Source: Actinomycetota bacterium (GTDB taxonomy: Bacteria > Actinomycetota > CADDZG01 > WHSQ01). From it: a DNA stretch of 34,489 nucleotides. Every line of letters starts with the position of its first letter. The stretch's first letter is position 1. The stretch is taken from contig JACDCD010000147.1 in assembly GCA_013694625.1 (NCBI GenBank), forward strand, positions 1 to 34,489, read 5' to 3'. Positions 1 to 8,208 of this stretch are shown in pieces. Under the pieces are notes generated by a model. The model was not told the DNA's origin. It was given only the letters and a program-made list of their open reading frames with translations, and made no database searches. The position numbers and the translations under genes were made by a program.

Positions 1-457
1 CTAGCTCGTCGCCGGTGTCGTTCTCTGATCGACGTCCGTACTGATCGGGGATCGATCCCCACCCCCAAATCGGGACCGGCAGTCTAGGGGCTTCTCCGCA
101 GAGGTCCTCGGGGTCGACGTCCACGTCCTCGACCCGGCAATGATGCTCCCAGTGATCCCCGAAGTCGAAAACGAACACGAACACGTCTTCCTTTGCGAGG
201 GTGGACGAAACGCTGATCCGATTCTGATCGAGGGTACCCGGAGAGTCTGGATCGGGGAAGCCGATCTCTCGTCCGTCCGCGAGCCTGAAGTCGTGCAGAT
301 GAGAAAGATCCCAGCGTGCGAAGTGGAGGTTGATCGCAGCAGCCAAGTCCCCGAAGGTGTGACTGGGCCCCACTAAAAGGACGCGACCGGGTCCCGGATC
401 GAAGTCCATGCCGCCGCCGCTTACCAGCTCTACGCGGATCGTCACCCAGCCGTTCAT
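1..457 (-). CDS. pRiA4b ORF-3-like / IS1096-passenger-like protein (3' end outside window)
   Basis: Reading leftwards from ATG at 457, the frame stays open through base 1, so about 152 codons are present and the C-terminus is missing. The middle carries the family hallmark around residues 93-108, FVFVFDFGDHWEHHCR (the YDFGDxWxH motif of PF07929), preceded by the usual AAINLHFARWDLSHLHDF segment at about 40-57. Further on is PVPIWGWGSIPDQYGR at about 128-142, which I recall from short actinobacterial members of the family. The family was named from a plasmid ORF and an IS1096 passenger gene; no biochemical role is established. No transposase is visible here, so mobility cannot be claimed. A 16-codon ORF from ATG 504 ends in TGA that overlaps this start (ATGA), and GGGACG lies directly before the ATG. 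Family confidence is good; the start is less certain. Confidence 0.78.
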   Translation of the reverse strand, partial: MNGWVTIRVELVSGGGMDFDPGPGRVLLVGPSHTFGDLAAAINLHFARWDLSHLHDFRLADGREIGFPDPDSPGTLDQNRISVSSTLAKEDVFVFVFDFGDHWEHHCRVEDVDVDPEDLCGEAPRLPVPIWGWGSIPDQYGRRSENDTGDEL

Positions 458-515
458 CGTCCCGAGAGCAGTTCGACTTCTTCGAAGTGGAGACCAGTGC
501 TCATGATCCTAAGGA

Positions 516-944
516 TCATCTCTCAGCATCCGGCCGGTCAAGCCCGTCTATGCAGCGGGCTAGATAGTAGGCGAACCGCTCGCGCTCAGCTACCTCGAGT
601 CGGGACAACATCTGGTCTTCGATTGCATGCACTGCTTTGTGGCAGCGCCGGACGATGGAGGCGCCGATCGAAGTGAGGCGTGTCTCGAGAATTCGTCCAT
701 GCGATGCGTGGGGTCGGCGCTCAACGAGCCCTCGACTTTCCAACGTTTCGAGAATCTTGTTCATCGTTTGAGGCGTGATGAAAGAGCGTCGCGCGAGCTC
801 CGCGTTTGATAGGGCAACGCCCTCCTCGAGGATGGCGAGAACGGCGTATTGAGACGTTGTAAGGCCGATCGGCCGCAGAGCATCGTCCATGCTGGCCCGA
901 AGCTTGCTCTGCGCTCTTTTCAGCAGGTATCCCGGCCCCTGCAT
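516..944 (-). CDS. MarR-family transcriptional regulator
   Basis: A 142-residue winged-helix regulator when started at ATG 944. The frame is open further upstream to 1094, but that extension runs through the palindromic operator at 964-996 and has no family similarity, so the inner start is preferred; a GTG lies one codon upstream. Visible parts are a helical N-terminus (YLLKRAQSKLRASMDDAL), a recognition region LTTSQYAVLAILEEG then AELARRSFITPQTMNKILETL (helix-turn-helix, about residues 48-68), the wing SRGLVERRPHASHGRILETRLT, and a C-terminal dimerisation helix. This is the normal MarR length and order. No clear Shine-Dalgarno precedes the start, so the mRNA may be leaderless. The adjacent repeats suggest autorepression. 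The ligand is unknown. Confidence 0.88.
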   Translation of the reverse strand: MQGPGYLLKRAQSKLRASMDDALRPIGLTTSQYAVLAILEEGVALSNAELARRSFITPQTMNKILETLESRGLVERRPHASHGRILETRLTSIGASIVRRCHKAVHAIEDQMLSRLEVAERERFAYYLARCIDGLDRPDAER

Positions 945-963
945 CACGGATGGTGGGGCATTG

Positions 964-996
964 TCAGTATCCTGATATAATATCAGCATCCTGATA
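964..996. promoter_or_regulatory. Compound palindromic operator, probable MarR-family site
   Basis: The core is a perfect inverted repeat, CTGATAT-A-ATATCAG, at 972-986. It lies inside two near-identical 14-base direct repeats, TCAGTATCCTGATA (964-977) and TCAGCATCCTGATA (983-996), offset by 19 bases, i.e. about two helical turns. Each repeat is itself an inverted repeat with arms TCAG/CTGA and a four-base spacer. The site lies 20 bases upstream of the MarR start. It also contains a consensus TATAAT (976-981) reading rightwards, towards a strong Shine-Dalgarno at 1011-1017. Binding by the neighbouring MarR protein is inferred from position and symmetry. Confidence 0.65.
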
Positions 997-1031
997 AGGC
1001 TAGCAGATGAGGAGGGGACGATGCCGATCAC

Positions 1032-1124
1032 ATGGGCCGCGCGACGAAGGTGGCCAGCGCCGAGCCCAATCTGTATCACGTGGTTTCGGTCCACGAGCAG
1101 CAGCAGCTCCTCAACCGGGTATGA
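1032..1124 (+). CDS. Possible small or truncated ORF facing the MarR gene
   Basis: Thirty codons starting MGRATKVASAEPNLYHVVSV and ending LLNRV. They lie almost wholly in the gap between the MarR and YjbQ genes and overlap the YjbQ 3' end by 14 bases. The composition looks protein-like. TATAAT at 976-981 and the purine-rich GAGGAGGGG at 1009-1017 lie upstream. That Shine-Dalgarno is best spaced for ATG 1021, which is in a different frame, whereas ATG 1032 is about 15 bases away. This could be a small gene, the start of a gene destroyed by deletion or frameshift, or chance. I do not recognise the peptide. Confidence 0.2.
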   Translation: MGRATKVASAEPNLYHVVSVHEQQQLLNRV

Positions 1125-1515
1125 ACGAAAACCTCACCTTGCGCCGAGGATTATCGCGGTTCAGGTCGATCAGCACGATGCTCTGCCACGTTCCCAGGGC
1201 GAGTGAGCCGTCCACCACCGGGAGCACAACCGACGGCGACAGAAAAGCCGGCAGCACGTGATCTGCGCCGTGCCCTGGGGAACCGTGCCGATGGACGTAC
1301 CGGGTATCGCGCGGCAGGACTCTGTCCAGTGCTGCGGCCAGGTCCTCCTCCGAACCCGATCCCGTTTCGATCAGCGCGAGGCCCGCTGTTGCGTGCGGAA
1401 CGAAAACGTTGACCAAGCCGTCACCCTCTTGCTCGGCCACAAACGCGCCGATGTCACCGGTGAGATCGGTGAAGGGGTTCGACGATGTATCCACCGACTG
1501 AACCTTCGAATTCAT
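1111..1515 (-). CDS. YjbQ-family (UPF0047) protein, secondary thiamine-phosphate synthase-like
   Basis: 134 residues, the normal length for this small trimeric family. Diagnostic segments are VNVFVPHATAGLALIE at about 36-51 (family pattern HxTAGxxxxE), a His/Gly segment HRHGSPGHGADHVLPAFLSP at about 75-94, and VDGSLALGTWQSIVLIDL followed by NPRRKV near the C-terminus (DGxLxLGTWQ...PR). Family members replace ThiE weakly in E. coli, but the physiological role is unsettled. The start ATG has AAAGGA five to six bases upstream. The gene is codirectional with the downstream MarR gene, 166 bases away, with the operator between them. Confidence 0.85.
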   Translation of the reverse strand: MNSKVQSVDTSSNPFTDLTGDIGAFVAEQEGDGLVNVFVPHATAGLALIETGSGSEEDLAAALDRVLPRDTRYVHRHGSPGHGADHVLPAFLSPSVVLPVVDGSLALGTWQSIVLIDLNRDNPRRKVRFSFIPG

Positions 1516-1589
1516 GCGAGTCCTTTCTTAGAAGGGCCGGGTGGGTGAGAGATGCAAATAGTGCACAACTGCCATCAACTCGGCGCAGG

Positions 1590-3152
1590 TTATCGGGGCG
1601 GCCGTCTCAGAGCGCGACCCTTGATCCGCTCCCACACATAACGCTCCTCCGCATCGAGCCCCATCACACGGAGGGCCAACAGGTACACGGCGGCCGCGAG
1701 CGCGATGCCCGGGAGATCGATGAGCACGCCTCCTCCCGGGACCAACCGCCACGCAAGTGAGACGCCCATCGCAAGAAGGGTGGCGCCCACAGGCTTCAGG
1801 AACGAGCGCCCGAAGGGTTGGACTCCTACGAGCAGCTTTGCTTCGATGACGCGCACCGAGTTGATTAGCGCCGTAACCGTTGCATCTACCACGGCCATCC
1901 CAATTGCGCCGTAACGCGGCACGATGAGGAAGGCGAGTCCGACATACAGGCCGACGGCGACAATGGAGTTGATGAAGTTGACTCCGGGCCGCCCCGTCAT
2001 GGAGATCACGTAGCCGGTGGGTCCTGTGCCGGTGTAGAAGACGTTGCCGATTGCGAGAATCACCACCAGGGGCGCAGCCTCGAGCGCGCTCGAGTTGAAG
2101 ATGCGCACAAATAAATCCGGATAGAGCATCAGGAGGCCGAACACAGGGAAAGAGAATGTCGCAACCCATCTGGTGATCGTCTGATAGAGGGATTCGAGGC
2201 GCTCGATCTCGCCCCTTGCGTAAAGATCGGAAACAACCGGCGCCCAGATATTCACTATCCCGCTCAGGAAGACACCGCCAGGCCCTTGCAGAGCCAGTGC
2301 AATCGCAAAAAGCCCCACGGGCACATTGCTCTCGGTGAAAAGCTTCAGTACGACGATGCCGAGTCCAAGTGCCTGAACGTTGAACAACGACGCTCCCAGC
2401 TGAGGGAGAGCGAATCTGATCATCGGCCGGGCGATGGGCCGGCGATCCGCAGCTCGCTCTTCGGCACTGAGCATCCGCCGGTAGTAGTAGGCACCGGCCA
2501 GCACTCCGATTCCCATAGAGAGACTGAGGGTCACGACGGCGCCGGTGACGGCGAATCCTGCGAGCAGAACACCGACACCAATCAGAAAACGGGCCGTGGG
2601 CTGGATGATGTTGCCAACGATCACCGATGGCACCATTGTCTTGTAACCCTGTGTGCAGTAACGGAGCACCTGCAGGAGGGCAAACAGAGGTACGTACGCC
2701 GCACCGACGCGAAGGAGATAGGCGAGCTGTTCGCGTTTCGCCGGCGAGGCGGAAAAGGGCGTCGCCAGAAAGTCTGCGCCCAGGATCAGGACGACGACGA
2801 CTATGGCGGAGGCGACCGTGGCGCCCCACAAACCGGCGCGCCCCGCACTGCGCGCTCCGCTGGGATCTTTGACGGCGCGCGCCGCAGAGATGAAGTGCAT
2901 CGAGGAGTAGTTGAAGCCGCCCAGTCCCACAATGCCTGCTATCGCCAGAACCTGGGTGACGAACCTGTAGAGGCCGAAGCCCCCGATGCCCAGGAAGCCG
3001 GGGCGGGTAGCCACCACGCTGAACAGAAATGCCAATCCGCGCTGGGAGATCTGCCCGACGATCTGGACCGCTCCCCCGCGGGCGACGGTCGCCACATCGG
3101 CTGCCGCTTCGGACGACAGGCTCGCTCCGTCGAGCGGGTCGTCGGCCTGAGT
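1590..3152 (-). CDS. Oligosaccharide/lipid flippase, MATE/Wzx-like polysaccharide exporter
   Basis: A 520-residue polytopic membrane protein with about 12-14 hydrophobic segments. It starts with the typical ATVARGGAVQIVGQISQRG stretch and contains LYRFVTQVLAIAGIVGLGG, as in the MVF/Wzx/RfbX superfamily. Such proteins move lipid-linked sugars or lipids across the cytoplasmic membrane. The frame is open to 3287, but that part overlaps the upstream gene and is low-complexity Arg/Pro, so GTG 3152, about 20 residues before the conserved N-terminal motif and 49 bases after the upstream stop, is preferred; no good Shine-Dalgarno marks it. It is the last gene of a codirectional run that includes a GT-C-like protein and two extracytoplasmic phosphatase-superfamily proteins, which fits export of an envelope glycan or glycolipid. 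Confidence 0.85.
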   Translation of the reverse strand, partial: TQADDPLDGASLSSEAAADVATVARGGAVQIVGQISQRGLAFLFSVVATRPGFLGIGGFGLYRFVTQVLAIAGIVGLGGFNYSSMHFISAARAVKDPSGARSAGRAGLWGATVASAIVVVVLILGADFLATPFSASPAKREQLAYLLRVGAAYVPLFALLQVLRYCTQGYKTMVPSVIVGNIIQPTARFLIGVGVLLAGFAVTGAVVTLSLSMGIGVLAGAYYYRRMLSAEERAADRRPIARPMIRFALPQLGASLFNVQALGLGIVVLKLFTESNVPVGLFAIALALQGPGGVFLSGIVNIWAPVVSDLYARGEIERLESLYQTITRWVATFSFPVFGLLMLYPDLFVRIFNSSALEAAPLVVILAIGNVFYTGTGPTGYVISMTGRPGVNFINSIVAVGLYVGLAFLIVPRYGAIGMAVVDATVTALINSVRVIEAKLLVGVQPFGRSFLKPVGATLLAMGVSLAWRLVPGGGVLIDLPGIALAAAVYLLALRVMGLDAEERYVWERIKGRALRRPPR

Positions 3153-3201
3153 CACACCGAGGGTGAGGAGCGGCCGCCCCGGCCGGCGGGGCTCGAGAGA
3201 C

Positions 3202-5220
3202 TCATGGGCGTGCCGACGCCCTGCCTGCGGCCACAGTTCCGAGCACGGCGGCAAGCACAATCGCACCGGCAAGCGACACCGCCGCAACCGTACCCGAGAA
3301 GGGCCCGCGCACGACCGCGAGCGCCGCGATCCCGGCCAGCGTCACCAGGGAGAGCCCGAGCGCCGGGGCGATTGCGATCCCTTCGGGCCACGAGGCCCCC
3401 GGCCAGCACCACCGCAGCAGGAAGACCCCGGGGAGGATCAGGAGGGCGAGCCCGCCGAGGACGCGAAGCAGGTGCAGCACACCGGCCACAGAGCCCTCGC
3501 CGGCCCGAGGGAGAGAGCTCCCAGGGAACGTCTCTGAACCATTGAGGCTGCCATCGTGGAGGTACCAGACCTCGGTGTCCCCGGTATCCGGGCCTTCCGC
3601 CTCCCCCGACGCCACCTCGGCGTTGGCCCCGGCCGGATTGAAGGCGCTCGCGACGACGACGACCGGGTCCTTGCCGGAGCTCCGGATGCCCTCCCGGGCG
3701 TCGTCCAGCAGGGCCGGTGACACGCGATCGTAGGTGGCGTCCCCCGTGGTCGTGGGCTTGCCCGCCAGGTAGTTCTCGAGGGAGCCGAGATAGAGGTAGC
3801 CCTGGTCGATCTGCCCCGGTGGGAGGCCGTAACGCGACGTGTTCCCCGACAGCTTCGTATGTCCCCAGATCTGCGGCGACGGCTCATCGTCGATCACGAA
3901 CACCACCGGGCGGTCCTCGTTCACCTCCGCCAACCCCGCCCGGAGCGCATCCAGGTCGGAGCGCTCGTCGGCCGAGAGCCATCCCCCCTCCGGCTTGTTC
4001 CACCCCGAGACCTCGAACCCGGTCTTGAAATTGTAGGCAATGACCGCAATGACCAACCCCATCCCGGCGACGGCGATCAGGCGACCGGCGCCTCCACCGT
4101 CCCCGGCGGAAAGGGCCGCTCGAGCAACGAAGTACGCGCCGATCCCCATCAGGAGCACCCAGGACAACGTCGTGTTGAAGAAGCGGTAGTAGGGATAGGT
4201 CAAACCGGCGAGGAAACCAAACACACCGACGAGCGGAGCGAGCCACACGATCGAGATGCGCGCGAGGTCCCCCCGGGCGGCCCTTCGCGCCGTCACAACC
4301 AATCCGACGACGCCAATGAGGAACAGGGGTCCGTTGAGCACGGGATTCATCGCCGCAACCCAGCCATTCAGGCGTTCGACGAAGAAGGCACTGTCATAGG
4401 GGGGCGGCAGGGCTGCATCGGCCAGTGAAGCCGATTGCCCCCAGATGCCGGCGATCCAGATGCCCAGGGTCAGCACGGCCGACACGAACGCCGCCATGAG
4501 CATCGGCCCATCGTCCCTGATCACCGCCCGCAGATTGCCGCGTCCGAGAACGAGGCGCACCACGGCCATGGCGCCCAGAACGAGGCAGAAGATCACCAGC
4601 GTGGTGGGATGGGTGAAGCCGGCGAGCACGAGCAACCCGCACAACGTGATCCCCGCCGCCCAGGAGCGGCGTGCCAAGGTCAACAACGGCAGTGCCGCGG
4701 CCAAGAAGAACAGGGTCAGAAGGTTGTCGAGATAACCGACGAAGGGCGGAGTCAACAGGAGCGCTCCGGTGGCGAAGGCGACCAGGTGCCAGGCCAGAGG
4801 ATCCCGAAAATGCTGGTAGGCGAACGCCGCCAGCAGCAGCGAGGTCAGCACGGGCAGCCCGACCATGAGCAGAACCGTCATCTGGAGCGACGCCACCCCC
4901 GCAACCTGTCGCAGGAACGCCCCCATTACCGCGGCGGATACCCGGTAGCCGCCGGCGAACATGTCGAAGGCGCCCTCTATCTGGATGAGCTTGACAGGCT
5001 CTTCTGACAGCAGCACCTCCGTTCGCCACGTGTAGTAGGCGGGGTCCTTGGTCGGCGCCACGCGACCCGAGTCGGCGACGAAGGTCCAGCCATACAGAGC
5101 CAGCAGGATGGCGATGGTGGCCAGGTACGCAAGCGGATGCCCCAGCACACGATCGAGGATGGGGGGACGGGTGAAGAAGGTGTCGTTGCGGGCGCGATTG
5201 GTCAAGGTTGTGGCGGTCAT
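3202..5220 (-). CDS. Large polytopic membrane protein, glycosyltransferase-C-like
   Basis: 672 residues. One membrane helix near 30-50 is followed by an outward loop with an acidic motif (TKDPAYYTWRTEVLLSEEP, about 57-75), placed like the catalytic Asp of GT-C glycosyltransferases. A long set of membrane segments follows to about 410, then a soluble domain (about 420-570; NKPEGGWLSADERSDLDALR, PVVFVIDDEPSPQIWGH), then three or four further helices to the C-terminus. No named family was recognised; the GT-C assignment is structural inference. The start ATG overlaps the stop of a nine-codon ORF that carries the strong ribosome binding site, so translation is probably coupled. It lies between hydrolase 1 and the flippase and is presumably cotranscribed with both. 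Confidence 0.7.
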   Translation of the reverse strand: MTATTLTNRARNDTFFTRPPILDRVLGHPLAYLATIAILLALYGWTFVADSGRVAPTKDPAYYTWRTEVLLSEEPVKLIQIEGAFDMFAGGYRVSAAVMGAFLRQVAGVASLQMTVLLMVGLPVLTSLLLAAFAYQHFRDPLAWHLVAFATGALLLTPPFVGYLDNLLTLFFLAAALPLLTLARRSWAAGITLCGLLVLAGFTHPTTLVIFCLVLGAMAVVRLVLGRGNLRAVIRDDGPMLMAAFVSAVLTLGIWIAGIWGQSASLADAALPPPYDSAFFVERLNGWVAAMNPVLNGPLFLIGVVGLVVTARRAARGDLARISIVWLAPLVGVFGFLAGLTYPYYRFFNTTLSWVLLMGIGAYFVARAALSAGDGGGAGRLIAVAGMGLVIAVIAYNFKTGFEVSGWNKPEGGWLSADERSDLDALRAGLAEVNEDRPVVFVIDDEPSPQIWGHTKLSGNTSRYGLPPGQIDQGYLYLGSLENYLAGKPTTTGDATYDRVSPALLDDAREGIRSSGKDPVVVVASAFNPAGANAEVASGEAEGPDTGDTEVWYLHDGSLNGSETFPGSSLPRAGEGSVAGVLHLLRVLGGLALLILPGVFLLRWCWPGASWPEGIAIAPALGLSLVTLAGIAALAVVRGPFSGTVAAVSLAGAIVLAAVLGTVAAGRASARP

Positions 5221-5246
5221 CCGACGGTGATCTTACCTGTGGACAT
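5217..5246 (-). CDS. Nine-codon leader ORF (MSTGKITVG) overlapping the next start
   Basis: AGGAGG, overlapping the TAG stop of the upstream hydrolase gene, is followed five bases later by ATG 5246. The nine codons end in TGA, which overlaps the ATG of the membrane protein gene at 5220 as ATGA. The large gene has no other good Shine-Dalgarno of its own. The peptide has no recognisable function, so this looks like a translational-coupling leader. Translation is not proven. Confidence 0.4.
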   Translation of the reverse strand: MSTGKITVG

Positions 5247-5255
5247 AACGGCCTC

Positions 5256-6911
5256 CTAGGTTTTGCACCTGAGCCCGGGCAGCAGGCGCGACGGAATCGA
5301 CATGGCGAACAGATTGTCGTCCGGCTCGAACTCGCCGGCGCCCAGGAGCTTCGTGTCGGGGCGAACGGTGTTGTCGGTCACCCGGTAGGTCGCTAGGAAG
5401 TCTGCGACCTCGCCCACGGTGACGTCGCGCTCTTCCATGACGTCCTCGAACAGAAACACCTCGGTCGGCCACACCGCCCGCGTGATGGGACCAAAGCGCT
5501 CGTCGATGTCCGCGGCGACTTCCCCGGGGTCTATTCCGTAGCCGCCGATGTCGGATGCGTCGGGTTGCTGGCCGTGGTCGGCGGTCATCACCACCACCCA
5601 ATTGCCCCTCCCGACGACCCTGTCGAGTGCTGCGAGGATGACACCGAGCTGGCGGTCGGTGGCGGCGACTGAATCGTGGACCTCCTCCGATGCCATGTTG
5701 AAGTAGTGGCCCACCCGGTCTATCTGCTTGTAGTTGGTGAACAGCAGGTCGGTGACCCGGTCGGCCCCGTAGCCCTCCTGCCGGATGAGGTTCATCATCG
5801 CCCGGGTGTGGTACGCGATGAAGGCCGGAGTCTCCTCCCAGTGCTCCCGGTTGTCCTCGTCCAACCAGGCGTGTTCGCCCCACGCGCCGTCCTTCGCCCC
5901 GTCGGCCGCATCGAGGCGATCGAGGTCGGCCTGCAATCCCGGCGTGTCCACCAGCGCAGCCGGAAGACGGTAATGGTCTTCGTTGGTGATCCAATCGTTG
6001 GTTTCGATGTCGAGCCACACCGCGTCGTCCTTGTCCCCGCCGGGTTTCTCGGCGCCCTTGCCGATCATGCCGAGATGCCATGGTTCGTATCCCACCATCC
6101 CGACAAGCGGCCGGTTGTCGTGGGCCTCGTCCCAGCGTTCGGCGAGGGTGGGCACCTCCAGAAAACGGGACGACTCGCCCTTCAGGAACGCGTCGACCAC
6201 CGTGCCCTCTTCATCGCGCACGGGGATGCCGGTGATGCCGTGCTTGTCCGGGAAGTCGCCGGTGCCCAGCGTCGTGTGGATCGCGGGGGTGACAGAGGGA
6301 GAGGAACCCACGGTCGCGTTGGCGTACAGGGCCCCCTCCTCCATCATCGTCTTGAGCACCGGCCAGTCCTCCGGCCACTGATCGAGCACGTTCCAACCCC
6401 CGCCGTCGTACACGATGCTGAGGATGAGCCGCGGCCGGTCGTCCGGGAGAACCGCCCCTGGCGGCGCCACCTCACGCATCGGCTTGCCGTCCGAGCGAAT
6501 CAACCCGCCCATTAGCCGGGCGAGTGTCGGCGCTATGTCTGCGGTGGTCACCGGCCGGTCGATGGGCTCGCGGGCCGGAAGCACGCCGGGCCCGTAGAAG
6601 ACGATCGGAATGCGCTGCAGGTAGGGCCAGGGGCCCGAGTGACTCCAGCCCCCGGCGCCGCTCGCGAGATAGGCGGGCTTCACCGGGAGCACCGCGATCT
6701 GGCCCGAGCGCTCCGGATGGTAGCCACGGACGGTCCGGGTGAGCCATGAGCGAGGCAGCGCGCACGCCTGGCGAACGGCCGAGGGCGCCTCTTCTTGGCT
6801 CACGAACCAGGTCGAGCCCGCCACCGCCGCAGTGGTCAGGGCCACGAGTGCGACGATCAGAAACACTGCGATCCGGCGAGGACGTCCCGTCGCGCCGAAA
6901 CGCGATGTCAA
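5256..6911 (-). CDS. Alkaline-phosphatase-superfamily hydrolase 1, apparently circularly permuted
   Basis: 551 residues. A hydrophobic segment at about 14-36 should act as a signal anchor, placing the enzyme outside the membrane. Superfamily (type I phosphodiesterase/nucleotide pyrophosphatase) metal and nucleophile residues are recognisable: D169 (IVYDGGGWNVL), Thr208 nucleophile (SVTPAIHTTLGTG, then FPDKHGITG), D398 and H402 (DRVGH), D445 and H446 (TADHGQQ). The block that normally closes such proteins, with the final His and the VPxxFYGPG...DIAPTLA motif, is instead at residues 69-135 (H91 in GGWSHSGPWPYLQRIPIVFY). The substrate is unknown; a phosphomonoester or phosphodiester in envelope lipids or glycans is a guess. 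The start ATG overlaps the stop of the MFS gene (ATGA). Paralogue of the gene at 8209-9927. Confidence 0.85.
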   Translation of the reverse strand: MTSRFGATGRPRRIAVFLIVALVALTTAAVAGSTWFVSQEEAPSAVRQACALPRSWLTRTVRGYHPERSGQIAVLPVKPAYLASGAGGWSHSGPWPYLQRIPIVFYGPGVLPAREPIDRPVTTADIAPTLARLMGGLIRSDGKPMREVAPPGAVLPDDRPRLILSIVYDGGGWNVLDQWPEDWPVLKTMMEEGALYANATVGSSPSVTPAIHTTLGTGDFPDKHGITGIPVRDEEGTVVDAFLKGESSRFLEVPTLAERWDEAHDNRPLVGMVGYEPWHLGMIGKGAEKPGGDKDDAVWLDIETNDWITNEDHYRLPAALVDTPGLQADLDRLDAADGAKDGAWGEHAWLDEDNREHWEETPAFIAYHTRAMMNLIRQEGYGADRVTDLLFTNYKQIDRVGHYFNMASEEVHDSVAATDRQLGVILAALDRVVGRGNWVVVMTADHGQQPDASDIGGYGIDPGEVAADIDERFGPITRAVWPTEVFLFEDVMEERDVTVGEVADFLATYRVTDNTVRPDTKLLGAGEFEPDDNLFAMSIPSRLLPGLRCKT

Positions 6912-8203
6912 AGCTGCGACCCGCCCCCGGACTCAGCGGTGAGGGGTGCGCCCAGCAGACCGGCGCGCCGAAACCACACTCCAATCGCGCCGACCCCGAT
7001 CAGGAAGGCGACCCCCATGGCGGATATGAGCACCGGCCCGAGACCGTCCCACAAGAGCTTCATGATCGCGGCAGCCACCACCCATGCGAGGTTGTAGGCG
7101 ATGTCGTAGAGGGAAAAAGCGCGGCCTCTGAAATTGTCCCCTAGCGCCTCCTGCACCATTGTGTCGAGCGAGATCTTTCCCAGGAAGAAGCCGAAGCCGA
7201 GGCAGAAGGTCAACAGCCCGAGTGTGAGCGGCAGCTCGAGGGCGCCGAGGACCGCAACCGCGACTCCTGCGATCGCACTTGCAGCGAGCACCAGTTGTGC
7301 GGTGGTTGATACTCGCTCGCTGAGCCGGTTGGCCATCATGAAACCGAGTGCGGCGCCGGCTGCACCTGCGCCCCCGGTAATCAGCAGCACCCCAAGGTCA
7401 TCGTTGGCGAGAAGGTCGCGCGAGACAAAGCCAATCCCCACGATGGAGAAGCTCCACAACAGGCGCAGCCAGAAGTAGGTCGTTATCGATGCAGCGGCCT
7501 TCGGCGTCCGCGCAACCTCTTGCACGCCATCGAGGATGTTTCGGGCGACACGCGCAACCTCCAGCATGAAGGTGGACTTGACGCGCGGCTCTCCGGCGCG
7601 GCGGATGCCGAGAGCGAAGAACGCGCCCGCACCGTAAACCAAAGCACCGGCGAGCACTATGGGCTCTGCATCGAGCACGGTTGCGGCGACGATGGCAACA
7701 CCAGCGCCCCCGAGCTGAAAGATGGCGCCGCCGAACTGCGAGAGGGCGTTGGCCTCGACGAGCGCTGTGCGGTCGACGGTCTCGGGAAGCGCAGCCGACT
7801 TCGTTGCGAGCACAACCCGTGTGGAGGCGAGCGTCAACAAGAACGCCAGGAACAACGCCAGATCCCCAACCGAAGTGGTCCCCACCAGCCCGATGAGAGC
7901 GATGACAACCGCGCGCAGACCGTTTGCAACGAACAGAAGTCTTCTTCGATCCCAGCGGTCGATAACCACTCCCAGGAACGGGCTGATGATCGTATAGGGG
8001 ATGAAGATGTAGAGCACGATACGCAGAAGCTCGTCCGGCGAACGGGCACCCTCGACGTCAAAGCCCTTCTGTCCGCCGAAGACGATGAGCTTTGCAAGGG
8101 CCCCCTGGACCAAACCGTCGCCCGCCTGCGCCAGGAACTGCGCGCCCATCAGGAAGCTGAAGTCCCGCTGCTTGACGAGCAGAGACGCGCCCTGCTTGAG
8201 CAT
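6908..8203 (-). CDS. Major facilitator superfamily transporter
   Basis: 431 residues from ATG 8203, with twelve or so hydrophobic segments. Typical MFS pieces are the first-half loop GVVIDRWDRRRLLFVANGLR (G-x-x-x-D-R-x-x-R-R, motif A), LATKSAALPETVDRTALVEA, and the second-half FRGRAFSLYDIAYNLAW. It resembles the MFS_3 group of drug or siderophore-type exporters, but the cargo is not predictable. The frame is open to 8752, but that part overlaps hydrolase 2 and is Arg-rich noise. The start is five bases after the upstream stop, with GTGGGG just before it. The stop overlaps the next start. Its place between two paralogous extracytoplasmic hydrolases suggests transport of their substrate or product. 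Confidence 0.87.
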   Translation of the reverse strand: MLKQGASLLVKQRDFSFLMGAQFLAQAGDGLVQGALAKLIVFGGQKGFDVEGARSPDELLRIVLYIFIPYTIISPFLGVVIDRWDRRRLLFVANGLRAVVIALIGLVGTTSVGDLALFLAFLLTLASTRVVLATKSAALPETVDRTALVEANALSQFGGAIFQLGGAGVAIVAATVLDAEPIVLAGALVYGAGAFFALGIRRAGEPRVKSTFMLEVARVARNILDGVQEVARTPKAAASITTYFWLRLLWSFSIVGIGFVSRDLLANDDLGVLLITGGAGAAGAALGFMMANRLSERVSTTAQLVLAASAIAGVAVAVLGALELPLTLGLLTFCLGFGFFLGKISLDTMVQEALGDNFRGRAFSLYDIAYNLAWVVAAAIMKLLWDGLGPVLISAMGVAFLIGVGAIGVWFRRAGLLGAPLTAESGGGSQL

Positions 8204-8208
8204 CCCCA

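Noticed and set aside
1528-2829. 433-codon minus-strand open frame overlapping the flippase gene
   Set aside because: Rich in Arg, His, Cys and Gly with no hydrophobic pattern; a shadow frame of the membrane protein encoded at 1590-3152.
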